64,000 nucleotides of DNA, taken from Sphingobacteriales bacterium 44-15. GTDB taxonomy: Bacteria > Bacteroidota > Bacteroidia > Chitinophagales > Chitinophagaceae. The stretch spans positions 29,962 to 93,961 of the forward strand of contig MKWG01000023.1 in the NCBI GenBank assembly GCA_001899685.1. The letters are read 5' to 3'. Both the position numbers and the translations under genes were made by a program. Positions 37,180 through 49,300 of the stretch are shown in pieces. The notes beneath the pieces are model-generated. The model had not been told where the DNA came from, made no database searches, and saw only the letters and a program-made list of their open reading frames with translations. The stretch's first letter is position 1. Each line of letters begins with the position of its first letter.

Positions 37180-37426
37180 CTGGGCTGTATTTCGGGATGA
37201 TTTAGTTTAACCGGTCTTCAACGGCATTCCTGTTCTCAGGCAACGCAACGATATCAATATCGGATTTCAGGATGGAAAGTCAATCGGAAGCTGGTTTAAA
37301 AACAGCCGCCAACATACATAAAATAAGTCATATATCGGAATATTGTATATTAATATTTAACCTGCTATTCCGGCATCTTCATCGAAATTTTTTATCTTGA
37401 CTGCTCACCAGCTTAATTCATTTATT

Positions 37427-37972
37427 ATGGAACAGACAACTTTGGGGATTGGTACCCGGCTGCAGCATACACATTTCGGGCCTGGCGTGATCGTAGGCGT
37501 TAAATATGCGACCTATATTATTTCTTTTATTAACCACGGGATAAAAGAAATAGATAAAACAGATCCGCTGCTGGACGAGATCATACCCGAAAATGTGACC
37601 ACAGAAGTGGAGACGGTTTCGGAAACAGAAAGATCCCTGCTTAAAATTTTAAGATTATGGGGTGGTATTACCGAAAATGTGCCACTGGGCGACCGCTGGA
37701 CAGGCGGCATGCTTATTCTGAAACCCGCAGATCCCTCCTTAAAGCCGAAAGAAATTCCTGTGGAAGCTTTCTTTCACAAGATCGTAATGCTGCGCGACCG
37801 GCTGCGGGTGCTGGAGCAACAGATCAATGCCCACAAAGTGCTTACCGACGAGGAGAAGGTAAACCTCCAGCAATATATCACCAGGATATACGGGTCGCTT
37901 ACCACTTTTAACGTGCTTTTTAAAAACAAGGAACAGTGGTTTATAGGTGAAAAAGGAAGTAAGGAAGATTAA
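37427..37972 (+). CDS. Conserved-looking hypothetical protein
   Basis: MEQTTLGIGTRLQHTHFGPGVIVGVKYATYIISFINHGIKEID; full-length ORF with coding-like composition. Confidence 0.7.
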   Translation: MEQTTLGIGTRLQHTHFGPGVIVGVKYATYIISFINHGIKEIDKTDPLLDEIIPENVTTEVETVSETERSLLKILRLWGGITENVPLGDRWTGGMLILKPADPSLKPKEIPVEAFFHKIVMLRDRLRVLEQQINAHKVLTDEEKVNLQQYITRIYGSLTTFNVLFKNKEQWFIGEKGSKED

Positions 37973-38112
37973 GCCTTGTTGTGTCAAACGTGAAATGACA
38001 AACGTGAAACGTGAAACGACAGACGTGAGAGCCTCTCACTTTTATCGTTTCACGTTTGACGATAACCACAGACATCATTTGCCTGACTTAAACCACCAAA
38101 ACTATATTCCCG

Positions 38113-39294
38113 ATGAGACAACTTGTTACTACGCTGTTGATGCTTTCTGCCGTCGCCGGCTATAGCCAGTCGTATAAAAAGCTTCATGAAGAAGCTATAG
38201 TGATAGATACGCATAATGACGTGCTTTCATCGGCCACCATGAAGGGATTGGATCTTGGCAGGAACCTGAAGGGAAAAACGCATAGTGATCTTGCCCGCTT
38301 TAAAAAGGGCGGCATTGATATACAGGTCTTTTCCATATTCTGTGACGGAACATTAGGAAAAGACACCGCTTTTAAGTTTGCCAATATAGAGATAGACTCT
38401 TTATATGCCCTCGCCGGCCGCTACCCTGGTAAAATGATGATGGTCACTTCGCCCGCACAGTTGCAGGAGGCCGTAAAGGAGCACAGGTTAGGCTGCATGA
38501 TCGGGGTGGAAGGCGGTCACATGATTGAAGACAGGATGGACTATCTCGACAGCCTGTATAAAAGAGGCGCCCGCTATCTTACGCTCACCTGGAATAACTC
38601 TACCTCCTGGGCCAGCTCCGCAAAAGATGAATCCAATAAAGAAGCCGGCGCCAACGGTCTGAATGATTTTGGCAGATCCGTTGTCCGCAGGATGAATGAG
38701 CTGGGAATGATGGTGGACCTTTCCCATACCGGAGAAAAAACTTTTTGGGACGTTATACATACTACCCGGAAACCGGTACTCCTGTCGCATAGCAGCGTGT
38801 ACAGGCTCTGCCCGGTCTTTCGCAACCTGAAAGACGACCAGATAAAAGCCGTTGCCAACAACGGCGGTGTGATACAGGTAAATTTTTATCCCGGCTTCAT
38901 TGACAGCAATTACCAGAAAAACCGCCGCGCCGTGTTTGAGCGGCATAAACTGGAAAAAGATTCTCTTCAGAAGCTTGGAATGCCGGATTATGAAATAGCT
39001 GAGGCGCTGGCGAAAAAGTACCGTAAAGAGATGGATGCTATCAGTCCGCCGTTGTCCCTGCTGATAGATCATATTGACTATATTGTAAAGCTGGTGGGAG
39101 TGGATTATGTCGGGCTGGGCGCTGATATGGATGGGATTGAATCTTTACCGCAGGAGCTGAGAGGCGTAGAAGATTTTCCCAAAATTACAAAGGCACTGCT
39201 GCAACGCGGCTATTCCGAAGCGGATATCAGGAAAATATTGGGAGAGAATTTTATCCGGGTATTTGAAGCCAATAGCTCACGCAGCGATCGCTAA
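38113..39294 (+). CDS. Membrane dipeptidase (peptidase M19 family), secreted
   Basis: Signal peptide; IVIDTHNDVLS; GVEGGHMIEDRMDYLDSLYKRGARYLTLTWNNST; DLSHTGEKTFWDVI; SHSSVYRLCP; VGLGADMDGI. Confidence 0.93.
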   Translation: MRQLVTTLLMLSAVAGYSQSYKKLHEEAIVIDTHNDVLSSATMKGLDLGRNLKGKTHSDLARFKKGGIDIQVFSIFCDGTLGKDTAFKFANIEIDSLYALAGRYPGKMMMVTSPAQLQEAVKEHRLGCMIGVEGGHMIEDRMDYLDSLYKRGARYLTLTWNNSTSWASSAKDESNKEAGANGLNDFGRSVVRRMNELGMMVDLSHTGEKTFWDVIHTTRKPVLLSHSSVYRLCPVFRNLKDDQIKAVANNGGVIQVNFYPGFIDSNYQKNRRAVFERHKLEKDSLQKLGMPDYEIAEALAKKYRKEMDAISPPLSLLIDHIDYIVKLVGVDYVGLGADMDGIESLPQELRGVEDFPKITKALLQRGYSEADIRKILGENFIRVFEANSSRSDR

Positions 39295-39413
39295 GATGCA
39301 ACGGGCGCAGCGATGTTTTTCTTTGTGCCGCTGCTCCTTTGCGCCCGCTGCGTGAACCCTTTTGAACCACTAAGAAACCATAACCGTTCCATAAACAATT
39401 ATTAGCGCATTAG

Positions 39414-40028
39414 CTATTCTTCTTCCGGCCATTTTCCCAAACCTTTTCTTACCAGCTCCGGCACATCGCCGGTACAGTCAATTACCGTTGACGGGATCAT
39501 CCCGCCTATACCGCCGTCAATCACTATATCTACCAGCTTATGGAAGTTTGCTTCCATTAATTCCGGGTCTGTATATTCTTCCACCATCTCGCCCGGCAAA
39601 GTAGTGCTGAGTATGGGGTGCCCCAGCTCTTTCACAATAGTTCTTGCAATATTATTATCAGGCACCCTTATCCCCACTGTATTCTTTTTGCTCTTCAGCA
39701 ATTTTGGCACTTCTCTGCTTGAAGGCAGGATAAAAGTGTACGGCCCGGGAAGATATGTTTTCAATACACGGTACAAAGAAGTGGAAATGCTCCTGGTATA
39801 ATTGCTGAGATGGCTGAGGTCGTAGCATATAAAAGAGAAATTCGCTTTCTGTGCATCTATATTTTTTATCCTTGCAATCTTTTCTATGGCCTTGTGCTGC
39901 GAGATATCACAACCTAAACCATAGATCGTATCCGTAGGATAAATAATGATACCGCCGTCCCGGAGGCATTCCACAATGGTTTTGATCTGCCGTGGCTGCG
40001 GATCATCGGGATGGAGGTGTAGAAGCAT
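39414..40028 (-). CDS. L-threonylcarbamoyladenylate synthase (Sua5/YciO/YrdC family)
   Basis: GGIIIYPTDTIYGLGCDI; KRxN-like SFICYDLSHLS; PGPYTFILPSS; VGIRVPDN; STTLPG. Confidence 0.92.
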   Translation of the reverse strand: MLLHLHPDDPQPRQIKTIVECLRDGGIIIYPTDTIYGLGCDISQHKAIEKIARIKNIDAQKANFSFICYDLSHLSNYTRSISTSLYRVLKTYLPGPYTFILPSSREVPKLLKSKKNTVGIRVPDNNIARTIVKELGHPILSTTLPGEMVEEYTDPELMEANFHKLVDIVIDGGIGGMIPSTVIDCTGDVPELVRKGLGKWPEEE

Positions 40029-40206
40029 GATAGTTTTTTTGGGTGAATGCCCGCCCGGCTGACGCCAGTCGGACGGGGGCAATGGTGAATGGTGAATGCA
40101 GCCCGCTGCGAAATTGTGAGACGTGAAAGGTCAAATGTAAAAATCTCACGTCTCACCTTTCACGTCTCTCTTCTCACGTCTCACAATCATTTACGGCACA
40201 ATAGCC

Positions 40207-41256
40207 TCACTCTCCCCACACCTTAGTTCCTTCACTGCAGTTAGCGCATATATCAATATTCTTGCGGCTGCTCATCAGGTCCCGCCGGAATTGTTTGTAA
40301 TTGTCATTGTTCCATATTTCCCGGAACGATTGCATCTGCAGGTTGCCGAGCCGGTGCATGGCGTCCTTATCAAAGCAGCAGGGCACTACCATCCCATCCC
40401 AGGTAATAACATTGGCATGCCATAGTTTCCAGCAATGGTTGTCCATCCTGTTTTTCAGCCGGTATTTCCCATGCTCATCTTTCCGGTAACGGCTGAACCG
40501 GTCTATGGAAGGGATCAGGTTGTTGGGATCATTTTCATAATCGTATACCTGCGCCGTTTTGAACCATACATCATCTACACCGGTTTGTTTTGCCAACGCC
40601 TTTACTTCTTCTATCTGGTGCTCATTATGCTTTACCACCAGGAACTGGAAGATCACGAAAGGTTTCCTGCTTTTCAAAGCTTTTTTCCATTTTACAATAT
40701 TGGCAGCGCCCTGCAGTACTTTGTCGAGCTGTCCGCCCACACGATATTGCCGGTAGGTTTCCTGAGTAGTGCCGTCAATGGAAATGATGAGGCGGTCCAA
40801 CCCGCTTTCCACGGTTTTCTTTGCGTTGGCATCATTGAGATAATGCGCATTTGTTGAAGTAGCCGTATAGATCTTTTTGTCCGTGGCATACTTCACCATC
40901 TCCAGGAAATCAGGATTGAGATAAGGTTCTCCCTGGAAATAAAAGATGAGGTATAAAAGCTCTTTATGGATCTCATCAATCGTCTGCCTAAAAAAATCTT
41001 TTTTCAGCATACCTGTGGCCCTTGAAAACTGGCGTAGTCCGCTGGGGCATTCGGGACAGCGGAGATTACAGGAAGTAGTAGGCTCAAAAGATATGGATAC
41101 CGGGTAGCCCCACTGCACCGGCGTCTTCCGCCAGCGGCTGATATAGTAGCTGCTCAATACCTTTCCTGCATTCCACGCCCGTCGGAAAGTAAACCTGGAA
41201 AGAAGATTGAGGCTGTCATAAAAATTAAGGCGGGGCATAGGCATAAAGGTAGGCAA
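40207..41256 (-). CDS. Radical SAM/SPASM domain protein
   Basis: EPTTSCNLRCPECPSGLRQFSR (CxxxCxxC); C-terminal WDGMVVPCCFDKDAMHRLGNL...ICANCSEG SPASM Cys. Confidence 0.92.
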   Translation of the reverse strand: MPTFMPMPRLNFYDSLNLLSRFTFRRAWNAGKVLSSYYISRWRKTPVQWGYPVSISFEPTTSCNLRCPECPSGLRQFSRATGMLKKDFFRQTIDEIHKELLYLIFYFQGEPYLNPDFLEMVKYATDKKIYTATSTNAHYLNDANAKKTVESGLDRLIISIDGTTQETYRQYRVGGQLDKVLQGAANIVKWKKALKSRKPFVIFQFLVVKHNEHQIEEVKALAKQTGVDDVWFKTAQVYDYENDPNNLIPSIDRFSRYRKDEHGKYRLKNRMDNHCWKLWHANVITWDGMVVPCCFDKDAMHRLGNLQMQSFREIWNNDNYKQFRRDLMSSRKNIDICANCSEGTKVWGE

Positions 41257-41370
41257 TATGGTAATATACCCTTGAAGCGCACAAAAACCAAGATTTAGTT
41301 AAAACATTTCCGTTAAAATAATATGGCAAAATAATCGCTATACAGCAGCGTTACACTCAAAATCTCCGTA

Positions 41371-42402
41371 TTGAAAAAGTCATTTTCGCAATATTTCACC
41401 CTCATTATATTGATAAGTTGTTTTTCCTTCCCGGCAGGGCTGCATGCCCAGATGATCACCGGTGTGTGGCATGGAAAGATCAACAGGCAAAAAGTGGAGC
41501 TGAAAATTGTGCAGAAAGGAGACAGCCTCACAGGTACTGTATATTATTACCAGTCGCATGCCAATTACCGTCGTTACGCGATCACCGGTTATTTTGACGC
41601 CATCAATAACGAAGCTGTGTGGTGGGATGATGCATTGCTTGAAGCATCAGTCCGTGCGGGGGTGGCAATGCAGTCGCATGCTGACTTCAATTGCCCCGGA
41701 GGAGGCGTAATGAAGCTTGACGGGGAAACAGCAGCAAAAGACGATGAGGAAAAATCAAAAGGAGAAGTACATCTGGATAAGATCAATGCTCCTTTATTCG
41801 GAGATGAATGGGATTTTGTGATAGAGAACTATACCGCGGGCGCCAATGATCCTTTGATCATTGACCGTGTCGGTATGATCGCCCGTCAGCCCGCTCCTGT
41901 TCCGGTGCAAAAGCCACCGGTAGCTATTGTGCCTGCAGTTGTCAAAACCCCTTCACCACCCGAAACTGTGGTAATTGCAGAGCAGCCAAAGCCGCTCCCT
42001 GCTGCACAGCTGACCATAGAGCAGAAGTTTGCTCTGCGGGAGAAAATACCGTCGCTTGAGATCCCGCTCGCAGGAGATTCTATAGAGCTTAACTTTTATG
42101 ATAATGCAGAGATTGACGGAGATTCCATCACACTTTTTCTCAATAACAAACTTATTTTCCAGCATATATATCTTACCGACAAACCCTTTACGGTAAAACT
42201 TCCTGTGAGCGACCTGCAGGAAACCAATGAACTGGTGATGGTAGCAGAGAATCTTGGTTCCATTCCACCCAACACATCCTTTATGGTGGCATACGTGGAC
42301 GGGCAGCGCTATGAAGCAAGGCTGGTGAGCACGGAAGGCAGCAGCGCAATGATCAGGTTTGTAAAAGCGAGAGCTCCGGTCAACACTTCGTCGGAGAAAT
42401 GA
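41371..42402 (+). CDS. Secreted hypothetical protein
   Basis: Signal peptide; MITGVWHGKINRQKVELKIVQKGDSLTGTVYYY; Pro-rich linker; C-terminal beta domain. Confidence 0.72.
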   Translation: MKKSFSQYFTLIILISCFSFPAGLHAQMITGVWHGKINRQKVELKIVQKGDSLTGTVYYYQSHANYRRYAITGYFDAINNEAVWWDDALLEASVRAGVAMQSHADFNCPGGGVMKLDGETAAKDDEEKSKGEVHLDKINAPLFGDEWDFVIENYTAGANDPLIIDRVGMIARQPAPVPVQKPPVAIVPAVVKTPSPPETVVIAEQPKPLPAAQLTIEQKFALREKIPSLEIPLAGDSIELNFYDNAEIDGDSITLFLNNKLIFQHIYLTDKPFTVKLPVSDLQETNELVMVAENLGSIPPNTSFMVAYVDGQRYEARLVSTEGSSAMIRFVKARAPVNTSSEK

Positions 42403-42453
42403 TGCGGTTAACTTTTACGGCAAAGAACCAGGAAAACATTTTTGTGAAACTTC

Positions 42454-42904
42454 GTGTGTGGTTTAAACGGTTTCACGCGGCGGGCACAGGGGAGCGGCGG
42501 CGCAGAGAAAATATGGCTGCGCTCATTGCACCGTAGCGCCCGCTGCGAGAACTGTATTTCACGAAAAGAGCGCATAACCGGATGGTTAACCTCTTAATTT
42601 TGTGTGTGGATTAAACGATTTCACGCGGCGGACGCAGGGGAGCGGCGGCGCAGAGAAAATATGGCTGCGCTCATTGCACCGTAGCGCCCGCTGCGAGAAC
42701 TGTATTTCACGAAAAGAGTGCACCCCCCGGATGATTGATCTCTTATTATTGTGTGTGGTTTAAACGATTTCACGCGGCGGGCACAGGGGAGTGGCGGCGC
42801 AGAGAAAATATGGCTGCGCTCGTTGCACCGTAGCGCTCGCTGCGAGAACTGTATTTCACGAAAAGAGCGCAACACTTACCCGGATGATTGATCTCTTATT
42901 ATTG
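42454..42904. repeat. Tandem array, 3 units of about 148-154 bp
   Basis: GTGTGTGGTTTAAACGRTTTCACGCGGCGG... starts at 42454, 42602 and 42751; units nearly identical. Confidence 0.95.
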
Positions 42905-43123
42905 TTTCCAGACCTTATAAAAATAATACACCAGTCCTGTGAGGCTGGCAACAAACCAAATATAGAATATGGCGTTGAAGACATTGAAGCGCCCGTACAC
43001 AAACGCCCACTGAAGATAGAGCCCGAAAAACATAGTAATAAGCGCCCACACCACAAGTGCGGTTACTACCCGTATTATTTTGAAAAAAAATTCTTTTAAA
43101 TCAGGTTCTGTTCCGCTTTGCAT
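42899..43123 (-). CDS. Small integral membrane protein
   Basis: Two TM helices; stop lies at the edge of the tandem array. Confidence 0.65.
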   Translation of the reverse strand: MQSGTEPDLKEFFFKIIRVVTALVVWALITMFFGLYLQWAFVYGRFNVFNAIFYIWFVASLTGLVYYFYKVWKQ

Positions 43124-43139
43124 GGTCGCTTAATATTTT

Positions 43140-43913
43140 TTATTGCAGCAGTAATTGTTTGAAATCCGTTGAATCACCTTTAAAAACGTTAAAGTCCACC
43201 CTGTTCACAATACCATTTACCCTGCCGGTTTCGCTGTGTTGCCAGAATGTCCATTCCCGCTTTATTCTCGGGTTGTGCGGCTGCAGGTAGTGCGCCACCC
43301 ATAAAGGATATTCATCAAACTCATCTCCCAGGTAATGGTCATAAAAATCAACATTGGTGTAAATGATAGGCTTTACTTTATAATATTCTTCAATGGTGCA
43401 AAGCCATTCTTTCACTCTTGCTCTCAGGTCTTTTGGACGCGCACCATATAATTGCTCCACATCCAGCACCGGCGGGAGATCACCAGGCTCCAGCGTAACC
43501 TGCGCTATAAAGTTATCCGCCTGCTTTTTTCCGCTTTTGGTAGCAATAAAAAAATGATAGGCTCCTCTTGTTATTCCTTCCTCTCTTGCTTTAAACCAGT
43601 TGCGCCTGAACATCCTGTCTACATTTATCAACCCTTCAGTAGCTTTAATAAAAGTGAAGCTGAGCTGCATATTCTCCACGTTCATGCTTTTTACCTCGTC
43701 CCAGTCTATTACATCCTGGTGATGGGAAACATCAATGCCGTGTATATCATAATTAACAGGAATATCAATGCCAAAAGCAGCATAGCGCACAAAATGAACA
43801 TGGTATTCCTTCCACTTTACATAACCGTAGATCACACCTGCTGCGAGCAACATCAGGGCTGTCATTATCAGCAGCGCTTTCCATCCGGCAATCTTGTTTT
43901 TCTTTTTCGGCAT
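43140..43913 (-). CDS. Glycoside hydrolase family 25 (lysozyme-like)
   Basis: HGIDVSHHQDVIDWDEV; FTFIKATEGLINVD; RGAYHFFIATKSGKKQADNFI; LPPVLDVE; WTFWQHSETGRVNGI. Confidence 0.93.
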   Translation of the reverse strand: MPKKKNKIAGWKALLIMTALMLLAAGVIYGYVKWKEYHVHFVRYAAFGIDIPVNYDIHGIDVSHHQDVIDWDEVKSMNVENMQLSFTFIKATEGLINVDRMFRRNWFKAREEGITRGAYHFFIATKSGKKQADNFIAQVTLEPGDLPPVLDVEQLYGARPKDLRARVKEWLCTIEEYYKVKPIIYTNVDFYDHYLGDEFDEYPLWVAHYLQPHNPRIKREWTFWQHSETGRVNGIVNRVDFNVFKGDSTDFKQLLLQ

Positions 43914-44059
43914 AAATGATTAAAACTTTCCGGAAAGAAAACGGGAAACAACCGGGAAATTATTGTATGTGAGCCGTGAAATGTGAGACGATAAAAGTAA
44001 AAGAACGTTTCACGTTTGACTCAAGATTATATTCCCGCTGTTTTTTGATACATGTTTTT

Positions 44060-45724
<1,665 letters not shown>

Positions 45725-45834
45725 TTAAATCCCGTCAAAAATAAACAAGGCGCAAAGGTACATTATAATAGGCAAGGGAGGATGAATAAGGAATGCTAAT
45801 TGATATTTTGAGACGCCGGTATATTGTATTTTAG

Positions 45835-46110
45835 TCCGGAGGACTCAAATGTGAATAGCCCCCAACATAGTTGGGGTAATAGATATGAATCGAAACAACC
45901 CCCTTGCGGGGTTGAACGTGGAAGACTTAATGTAAAGAAAGAAACATTCTATGACGAATTTAGGAGGCTACTAATAGAAAATGCTGTTGAATTTAACGAG
46001 AAATGTCTGCTCTAACCTGTCAATTCAACCCTTTCAGGGTTGTATCGTTCTCTTGCCCTTTTTCCCCCAACTATGTTGGGGGCTATGCAAATTCAAGCCC
46101 TCCGGGCTTC
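45835..46110. repeat. Cluster of REP-like palindromes, inverted on the two flanks
   Basis: CCCCCAACATAGTTGGGG (from 45859), CCCCCTTGCGGGGTTGAA, TTCAACCCTTTCAGGGTTG, CCCCCAACTATGTTGGGGGCTATG, AGCCCTCCGGGCT. Confidence 0.85.
45928..46015 (+). pseudogene. Possible C-terminal remnant of a REP-associated (RAYT/Y1-type) transposase
   Basis: NVKKETFYDEFRRLLIENAVEFNEKCLL* resembles the ...EFxxLLxxxxIxFxEKYL tail of such proteins; embedded in REP-like palindromes. Confidence 0.45.
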
Positions 46111-46342
46111 TCCGGCACTTCAAATTATTGGGGAATGGATTCAATAAGACGCATTCTGATTTTTCGCAGGCGGGGGGTGACACCCGCCTGTAGAACCCGC
46201 TACCGGTCGGTATCTCACCAACCGGAAAGTTGTGCAGGAGCGAAAAATTGAAATACACCCGATTAAATACAAAACCGCAAATTTTATTTACATTTAACCC
46301 TCCACATAAACAACGATTGACCTTAAACGCTTTTCTTTTATT

Positions 46343-49300
46343 ATGAAACATTCCATTGCCTCTTTCCGCAGGCTTTCTAAAAGCAAAATGCATTGCTTTA
46401 CAGTTATTATTACTCTTTCACTGCTTTTTTCAATAAGTTGTAATTCACCTGCCGGGAACGCCTCAGATGAAAAACCTCTGTCGGACGAAGAAAAGCACCT
46501 GCCTGAAAACGCACTGCGGGGATTGAAATGGCCGGATGACCTGGACATCACTCTTTTTGCACACGAGCCGATGCTTGTCAATCCTACCAACCTGGATATT
46601 GATGAAAAAGGAAGGGTGTGGGTATGCGAAGGCTATAACTACAGGTATACCCTTCATCCGGATAACCCCTATAATAAAGCGGGAGACCGGATCGTGGTTA
46701 TGGAAGATACGGACGGCGACGGGAAAGCTGATAAGCAAACTGTATTTTACCAGGGGGAAGATATCAACTCCGCGCTGGGCATAGCGGTATTGGGCAATAA
46801 AGTGATTGTATCCAGAAGCCCAGATGTATTTCTTTTCACAGATGATAACGGGGATGGCGTAGCGGATAAAAAAGATACCTTATTTACCGGCATAGGCGGC
46901 ATGGAACATGACCATGCCATTCACGCTTTTAATTTCGGACCGGACGGTAAGCTGTATTTTAATTTCGGAAATGAAGGATCGGAAATAAAAGACAAGCACG
47001 GAAATATTGTAAAAGATATCTATGGCAATGACATAAAAAACGATGGTAATCCCTGGCGGCAGGGCATGACCTTCCGCTGTGATATGGATGGAAAAAATAT
47101 TGAAGTGCTGGGTAACAATTTCCGTAACCCTTACGAGGTAACAGAAGACTCTTACGGTACCTTATGGCAATCCGATAATGATGACGACGGGAATAAAGGG
47201 GTGCGCATTAATTATGTAATGCAGTATGGTAATTTTGGGTTTAAGGATGAAATGACCGGGGCTTCCTGGCCGGAACGCCGCGTAAACCTTGAAGATTCCA
47301 TTCCTTTCCGCCACTGGCACCTGAATGACCCCGGGGTGGTGCCCAATATGCTGCAAACAGGCGCAGGCTCCCCCACAGGCATGCTTGTATATGAAGGAGA
47401 TCTGTTGCCCGAGCGCTTCCGCAATCAACTGATACATACAGATGCAGGTCCCAATGTGGTAAGATCATACGCTGTGTCTGACGATGGCGCCGGCTATAAA
47501 GCCACGATCAACAATATTGCGGAGGGCACAGGCGACAACTGGTTCAGGCCTTCCGACGTATGCGTTGCGCCCGACGGCTCGGTAATGATCGCCGACTGGT
47601 ATGATCCCGGGGTAGGCGGCCATAATATCGGCGACTTCAAGAAGGGAAGGATCTTCAGGGTAACACCAGCAGGACAAACAAAATATACTATTGCATCCAT
47701 TGATCTTTCAAATGCCGACGGAGCCGTAGCCGCGCTGAAAAGCCCCAATCGCTCCACCCGTTATCTTGCCTGGCAAAAGCTGCACAGCATGGGCGCTGAT
47801 GCCGCTCCAGCTTTGGAAAAGCTGTATCATGCTGATAATTCCCGGTATCGTGCGAGAGCGCTGTGGTTATTGAGCAAGATACCCGGCAAAGGCATTGCTT
47901 ATGTACAGGATGCCATAAAGGATAAAGACCCCAATATCAGGATCTCCGCATTAAGAGCAGGATTGCAGGTAAATGCAGATACGCTTGCGCTTGTGCAGGC
48001 ACTGGTTAATGATGACAACATTCAGGTAAAACGCGAAGCCGCCCTGGCATTGCATCACAATCACTCCGCAGGCGCTGCAGCATTGTGGGCGCAACTGGCA
48101 AAGCAATACGATGGCAAAGACAGGTGGTACCTCGAAGCGCTGGGTATCGGTGCAGACAGGCAATGGGATGCTTTTTTACCTGCATGGCTGCAATTAGTGA
48201 ATAATGACTGGAACAATACCGCCGGAAAAGATATTATCTGGAGATCCAGGACAGCCATTGCGCTCCCCATGCTGGTGAAGATAGTTTCCGATCCCAATGC
48301 CGACCCGCACCGGCAACTGAAGTTTTTCCGGGCATTCGATTTCTATAAAGGACAGGAAAAACAAAAAGCTTTGCTTTCCTTGCTGGCTGCCAATCATCCG
48401 CAGCAGGACTATATTGACGCTATCACCATTTTGCAGCTTGACACCAAAACACCGCGGACGGCGCTTTTAGAAAAAGCAATTGCCGGCGGGCTGAAAAATG
48501 CAGAAGGAACGCAGACCTATATAGATATAGTGAGAAAATACGGTATTAAAAATAAGGACAGGGAATTGCTGGCTATTGCAGCAAAAAGCGATGATGAAGA
48601 TACACAGGCTGATGCCATCCGGCTTGTACTGGAATCCGGCGGTATAAGCTCCGTAAAAAGTATTTTGTTTGGTAATGACACCGCTGATGCAAAAAGAATG
48701 GCCGGGCTGCTGGCAAGAACAGGTAATGATAATGCAAAGAAACTGCTGCAGCAGTTTATAACGGATACAAAGATAGACAGCGGGCTTCGTATAGCAACCG
48801 TAAAAGAACTGGCAACCGGCAGAAGAGGAGAAACGGCCCTGCTGGAGCTGGTAAAAAATAAAAAGCTGCCCCGGGACCTTATAGCAACGGCTGCAGATAT
48901 CTTTTCCAAAACCCACCGTAAAGATCTGAGAGAAGAGGCAGCAAAATATTTAACCCTGACTGACCAGGCGGGTAAGCTGCCGCCCGTATCGCAGATGCTT
49001 GCGATAAAAGGCAACGCCGATTCCGGGGCTTTGGTATTTACCACTTATTGCGCCACCTGTCACCAGGTAAACGGGAAAGGTATCGCTTTCGGTCCCGACC
49101 TGTCGGAGATCGGCACCAAGCTGCCGCCGGAAGCGTTGTATACCGCCATCATGAAGCCTTCAGAAGGTATCAGCTTTGGCTTTGACGGATACACTTTTAA
49201 ACTGAAAAACGGCAGCGAACTGACGGGATATATTGCCAGCGAAACAGCAGACGAGATCAGCATAAAGATGATCGGTGGCACAACAGAAAAACATAAGAAA

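Noticed and set aside
42621-42875. 84-aa ORF on the minus strand
   Set aside because: It is just the translation of the tandem repeat.
42454-42904. CRISPR-like array
   Set aside because: Whole units of about 149 bp repeat with no unique spacers of constant length; no cas genes nearby.
43140-43913. GH25 lysozyme as evidence for a prophage
   Set aside because: No structural, terminase, integrase or holin genes around it; chromosomal GH25 genes are common in Bacteroidota.
45835-46110. CRISPR or terminator cluster
   Set aside because: Palindromes differ from each other and are arranged as inverted flanks, as in REP elements.
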